From: an uncultured bacterium
GTDB taxonomy: Bacteria; Actinomycetota; Coriobacteriia; Coriobacteriales; Coriobacteriaceae
Length of the DNA: 9,392 bases
Assembly: GCA_905215225.1 (NCBI GenBank)
Contig: CAJMPM010000049.1
Coordinates: 1-9,392 of the forward strand
Direction: 5' to 3'
Numbering within the stretch: the stretch's first letter is position 1; each line of letters begins with the position of its first letter. The position numbers and the translations under genes were made by a program. Shown here piece after piece: positions 5,883 to 9,392 of this stretch. The notes below the pieces were generated by a model. That model worked only from the letters and a program-made list of their open reading frames with translations. It was not told where the DNA came from and made no database searches.

Positions 5883-8291
5883 ATGCATATGCCGAGCAAA
5901 ATCGAAAAAAAGCAAGCCGCCGCAAAGCTGCGCAAACCGCCGCGCGACTTCTCGTACACGCAGAACCGAGAGCTCAGCTGGCTACGCTTTGACAACCGCG
6001 TGCTCGACGAAGCCTTCGACGAAACCGTTCCGTTATTCGAGCGACTAAAGTTCGTCTCGATCTTCGAGTCCAACCTCGACGAGTTCCTTATGGTGCGCGT
6101 GGGCGGCCTGTCCGATCTGGCGGAGCTCAAAAAACAACCTGTCGACAACAAGAGCAATATGACCGCCTCCGAACAGGTCGATGCTGTCATGGCCGAAATG
6201 CCCGGGCTCCTTACCCGTTGGGAGTCCATCTTTAAGAGCATCGAGGGCAAGCTCGACACCTTGGGCGTTCACCGCGCCCACATCGATTCGCTTACGCCCG
6301 AGGAGCGCACCTTTGTAACCCGCTACTTCCAGGCCTACGTGTCGCCGGTTATCTCACCGTTGGTCATTGACCCGCGCCATCCCTTCCCCAACCTGCGCAA
6401 CGGCGCGCTCTATCTGGCCTGTGGTCTGGACGGTGCCACCGACGAGGAGAGCCTGCTGGGCCTTATCGAGATTCCCGCCTCGATGAACCGCGTGGTCGAG
6501 ATCCCCTCGCCCACCGGCACCTACTCCTACATCTTGCTCGAGGATGTCATCCTCGCCTGCCTGGACAGCTGCTTTGGCTCCTATAAGCCGCTGGATCGCG
6601 CGCTGATCCGCGTCACTCGCAATGCCGATATCGACCCGGACGGCGAGGGCGTCGAGGAGGACGAGGATTACCGCCAGCACATGAAGCGCATCCTCAAGAA
6701 GCGCCTGCGCCTGCAGCCGGTGGTGCTCGCCGTATCGGGCTCACTCGAAAAGCCAACGCTCAAGACCATCCGCAAGGCGCTCGAGCTTTCTCGCCGCTCG
6801 GTCTTTACCTGCGATATCCCCCTTGACCTGGGCTACGTCTTTGGCATCGAGGGCAAAATACCCGAGCACCTGCGCAATGAGCTCCTCTTTACGCCGTTTA
6901 AGCCGCAGCCCAACCCCACCATCGACATGTCCCGCTCCATTCGCGAGCAGGTCCTGCAGCACGATAAGCTGCTCTTCTACCCTTACGAGGCCATGAACCC
7001 GTTCTTGGACCTGGTACACGAGGCAGCCTACGCCCCCGAGTGCATCTCGCTGCGCATCACGCTCTACCGCGTGGCAAAGCAGAGCCGTCTGTGCGAGTCG
7101 TTGATCGATGCTGCCGAAAACGGCAAAGAGGTCACGGTACTCATGGAGCTTCGTGCCCGCTTTGACGAGCAGAACAACATCGAGTGGGCCGAGCGTCTGG
7201 AAGAGGCCGGCTGCACCGTTATTTATGGCTCCGAGGGCTTTAAGTGCCACTCAAAGATCTGTCAGCTCACCTATCGCGAGGGCATGGCGCTCACCCGCCT
7301 CACGCTTTTGGGCACCGGCAACTTTAACGAGAAGACGGCCAGGCTCTACAGCGACTTTATGCTCATGACAGCCCATCCCGGCATCGGTGAAGACGCCACC
7401 CTGTTCTTCCGCAATCTGTCGCTGGGCAACCTGCGCGGCGACTACCGCTTCCTGGGTGTGGCGCCCGTCGGACTGAAACCGCTCATCATGCGCGGGCTTG
7501 ACCGCGAGATTCAGCGCGCCCTTGCCGGCGAGCCCGCCCGCGTGTTCTTTAAGCTCAACTCGCTGACCGACCGCGAGGTCATCGACAAGATCGCCGAGGC
7601 ATCGTGTGCCGGCGTGCGCGTAGACATGATCATCCGCGGCATCTCGTGCCTCAAGCCCGGTGTTTCGGGCAAGACCGAGAACGTGCATGTCCGCTCCATC
7701 GTCGGACGCTTTTTGGAGCACGCGCGTGTTTACGCTTTTGGCGTGGACTCGGACATGATCTACCTGAGCTCGGCAGACATGATGACGCGCAACACCGAGC
7801 ACCGCGTGGAGATCGCCTTCCCCGTGCTCGCCCCCACCTGCCGTGCCCTGGTGCACGAGTACATGGGCATGCAGCTGCGCGACAACGTGAAGGCCCGCAG
7901 CCTCACGAGCGACGGCACCTGGGTCCCCGTGGAGTGTGCAGAGGGTGAGAAACCCTTCAACTCACAGGAAGCCCTGCTGGAGCGCGCCTATCGCAACGCC
8001 GAGGCCGCGCCCGGGCCCGTCATTGAGGCGGAACCTGCCTCCGAGGCCGAGCCGCAGCCAGTAGCACCCAAGGTCCAAGAGGTCCAGGCGACCGTCATTG
8101 AGCCCGAGCCTGCACCTGCACCTCAGCCCGATCCGCAGGTCACCAAGCCCGCACCCGAGACGAGCGCCCGTCGCGATAAGCCCGCTGGCAAGACCAAGGC
8201 CATCGAGCGCCATCGCCCCGGCCGCGTGCGCATGGGCCTGGGTCTGATCGGCCTGGGTCTTAAGACGCTCATTACCGGCAAGACGAAATAG
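5883..8291 (+). CDS. ppk1: Polyphosphate kinase 1 with extended C-terminal tail
   Basis: Reversibly transfers the ATP gamma-phosphate to inorganic polyphosphate, forming storage and stress-response chains. 802 residues, against about 690 in E. coli. The N-terminal domain has QNRELSWLRFDNRVL (27-41) and ESNLDEF (62-68). The catalytic core keeps Arg396 and Arg426, the phosphorylated His456 in CHSK, and the second essential His613 in LEHAR. All four sit at a constant offset of 21 from E. coli Arg375, Arg405, His435 and His592. After about residue 706 comes a Pro/Ala/Glu-rich linker, then a basic tail (763-802) with a hydrophobic glycine/leucine patch, which is not part of the usual enzyme. Start: ATG 5883 or ATG 5889. 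The latter is 9 nt after GGA and may be the better start. The gene runs alone, divergent from arcA2, and ends in a strong terminator. Confidence 0.97.
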   Translation: MHMPSKIEKKQAAAKLRKPPRDFSYTQNRELSWLRFDNRVLDEAFDETVPLFERLKFVSIFESNLDEFLMVRVGGLSDLAELKKQPVDNKSNMTASEQVDAVMAEMPGLLTRWESIFKSIEGKLDTLGVHRAHIDSLTPEERTFVTRYFQAYVSPVISPLVIDPRHPFPNLRNGALYLACGLDGATDEESLLGLIEIPASMNRVVEIPSPTGTYSYILLEDVILACLDSCFGSYKPLDRALIRVTRNADIDPDGEGVEEDEDYRQHMKRILKKRLRLQPVVLAVSGSLEKPTLKTIRKALELSRRSVFTCDIPLDLGYVFGIEGKIPEHLRNELLFTPFKPQPNPTIDMSRSIREQVLQHDKLLFYPYEAMNPFLDLVHEAAYAPECISLRITLYRVAKQSRLCESLIDAAENGKEVTVLMELRARFDEQNNIEWAERLEEAGCTVIYGSEGFKCHSKICQLTYREGMALTRLTLLGTGNFNEKTARLYSDFMLMTAHPGIGEDATLFFRNLSLGNLRGDYRFLGVAPVGLKPLIMRGLDREIQRALAGEPARVFFKLNSLTDREVIDKIAEASCAGVRVDMIIRGISCLKPGVSGKTENVHVRSIVGRFLEHARVYAFGVDSDMIYLSSADMMTRNTEHRVEIAFPVLAPTCRALVHEYMGMQLRDNVKARSLTSDGTWVPVECAEGEKPFNSQEALLERAYRNAEAAPGPVIEAEPASEAEPQPVAPKVQEVQATVIEPEPAPAPQPDPQVTKPAPETSARRDKPAGKTKAIERHRPGRVRMGLGLIGLGLKTLITGKTK

Positions 8292-8293
8292 TC

Positions 8294-8318
8294 GTTTGTA
8301 GAAGCAGTTTGTAGAAGC
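8294..8318 (+). repeat. Two tandem 12-bp repeats after ppk1
   Basis: GTTTGTAGAAGC occurs at 8294-8305 and 8307-8318, with a 13-bp period, between the ppk1 stop and its terminator. The second copy runs into the terminator stem. It is probably a small slippage duplication without known function. Confidence 0.7.
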
Positions 8319-8358
8319 GCCCCGCATTTGAGGAAAGCCTCGGATGCGGGGCGCTTTT
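8315..8358 (+). terminator. Strong intrinsic terminator of ppk1
   Basis: An 11-bp perfect GC-rich stem (8317-8327 with 8344-8354), extended by two A-T pairs outside and by G-U and GAGG/CCTC pairing inside to a 4-nt loop, followed by TTTT (8355-8358). It begins 23 nt after the ppk1 stop codon. Confidence 0.9.
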
Positions 8359-8404
8359 CCCTGCTACCATGGTGCGAACAACAACGCGAATGACAGGCAG
8401 GAAT

Positions 8405-9392
8405 ATGAAGCTCACTATAGAATCGATGACCTACGGCGCCGACGGGCTGGCGCACGCCGACAACGGCAAGGCCGTCTTTGTGCAGGGTGCCGTGGCAGGC
8501 GACACCGTCGAGGCCGAGGTCGTACAGGACGGCAAGTCATTCATGCGCGCCCGCACCACCGAGATTCTGGAGCCAAGCCCCAATCGCATTCAGCCTCCCT
8601 GCCCCTTCGTGGGCATCTGCGGCGGCTGCTCGTGGGGCAATCTCTCACGCACGGCACAGCTCGCCGCCAAGGAGCAAAACCTGCGCTCCACGCTCGAGCG
8701 CATCGGCAAGTTCGCTCCTGAGCTGGCAGATGAGTTGGTACAGCCCATCTGCCACACCAAGGACGACTGGGGCTACCGCAATAAGATTGAGTTGGAGCCC
8801 ACCCTCGTTAACGGACGTGTGCGCCTTGGCATGCACGGCGTCGATCCCAGCAAGATCGTGACCGTCGATGCATGCCCGCTGTTCGATAAGCGTTTTCCCA
8901 AGGCACTCAAGTCAGTCGTCGGCGCGCTCAACTATCTGAGCGGCAGCCACGACCTGGGTCTGGAGCGCGTGGGCATTCGCGCTTCACGCCGCACCAAGGC
9001 GCTCGAGGTCGCGCTTTGGACGCCCACAGGCTCTTTCCCGCGCTCGCAGGTCTCCCGCGTGCTGGCGGACGCCGCTCATCCCACGAGCATCGTGCGCGTG
9101 ATGAGCAAGGGCGAAAAGAAGGCTCGCCGCGTCTCCAAGGTCGAGGTTCTCTCCGGCGAGGGCTCATGGACCGAGGATATCGGCGATTCTCAGATGCGCC
9201 TTTCTGCACCTTCGTTTTTCCAGGTCAACACCATAGCGGCCGAGATTCTTATCGATCTTGTTATGGATGCACTGATCCCACAGCCTGAGGAAGTCGCCGT
9301 GGACCTGTACTGCGGCGCCGGCACCTTTACCCTGCCGCTCGCCCGCCGCTGCGACTTTGTCGCTGCCGTCGAGGCCTACGGTCCGGCCGTGC
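8405..9392 (+). CDS. rlmD: 23S rRNA m5U methyltransferase, RlmD/TrmA family, 3' end cut by window
   Basis: SAM-dependent methyltransferase expected to convert a uridine in rRNA to 5-methyluridine. 329 codons are visible, and the family is about 400-460 residues. Domains: an N-terminal TRAM-like RNA-binding domain (about 1-55); an iron-sulfur cysteine set C66-x5-C72-x2-C75 with a fourth Cys157 in DACPL, typical of the RlmD branch; the SFFQVN motif (270-275); and SAM motif I, VDLYCGAGTF (299-308). The catalytic Cys and base-flipping motifs lie beyond the edge. The start at 8405 gives the typical MKLTIESMTYGADGLA opening, with AGG 7 nt upstream. In-frame ATGs at 8369 and 8390 would add 12 or 5 residues. 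The exact target (U1939-type, U747-type or both) is not decided by this fragment. Confidence 0.92.
   Translation, partial: MKLTIESMTYGADGLAHADNGKAVFVQGAVAGDTVEAEVVQDGKSFMRARTTEILEPSPNRIQPPCPFVGICGGCSWGNLSRTAQLAAKEQNLRSTLERIGKFAPELADELVQPICHTKDDWGYRNKIELEPTLVNGRVRLGMHGVDPSKIVTVDACPLFDKRFPKALKSVVGALNYLSGSHDLGLERVGIRASRRTKALEVALWTPTGSFPRSQVSRVLADAAHPTSIVRVMSKGEKKARRVSKVEVLSGEGSWTEDIGDSQMRLSAPSFFQVNTIAAEILIDLVMDALIPQPEEVAVDLYCGAGTFTLPLARRCDFVAAVEAYGPAV

Overview
The window looks like chromosomal DNA from a gut Coriobacteriia actinobacterium, most likely Collinsella or a close relative. The evidence is GC-rich genes with strong G/C third-position preference, AT-rich intergenic gaps, an arginine deiminase locus and the style of the protein families. 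The genus is an inference from gene content and codon habit, because no marker gene is present.

Left two thirds (1-5354, all genes on the minus strand): this is an arginine-catabolism island. In transcription order it holds arginine deiminase copy 2 (arcA2, 4089-5330), a class I/II PLP-dependent aminotransferase (2815-3939), arginine deiminase copy 1 (arcA1, 993-2234) and ornithine carbamoyltransferase (1-886, cut by the window edge). Deiminase splits arginine into citrulline and ammonia. The carbamoyltransferase phosphorolyses citrulline to ornithine and carbamoyl phosphate, and a carbamate kinase (not in the window) would then make ATP. The aminotransferase substrate is unknown, but its place between two deiminase copies suggests amino-acid metabolism linked to arginine.

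The main oddity is that the two arcA genes sit in a 1267-bp block that reads the same base for base (992-2258 and 4088-5354), synonymous sites included. Their upstream regions are recognisably homologous but clearly diverged. The upstream regions still share a TGGAAK-N17-TATAA promoter, a pair of CCGTTC direct repeats exactly 21 bp apart, and two leader stem-loops. This pattern suggests an old duplication whose coding parts were recently made identical again by gene conversion, while the regulatory parts diverged.

The gaps 2259-2814 and 5355-5882 are AT-rich. Beyond the arcA control regions, one terminator and a candidate ppk promoter, no gene was supported in them.

Right third (5883-9392, plus strand): polyphosphate kinase 1 (ppk1) with all key catalytic residues and an unusual Pro/Ala/Glu-rich C-terminal tail of about 95 residues. 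It is followed by a strong intrinsic terminator and then by the first 329 codons of an RlmD/TrmA-type RNA m5U methyltransferase that runs off the right edge. No tRNA, rRNA, CRISPR array or transposase was seen.
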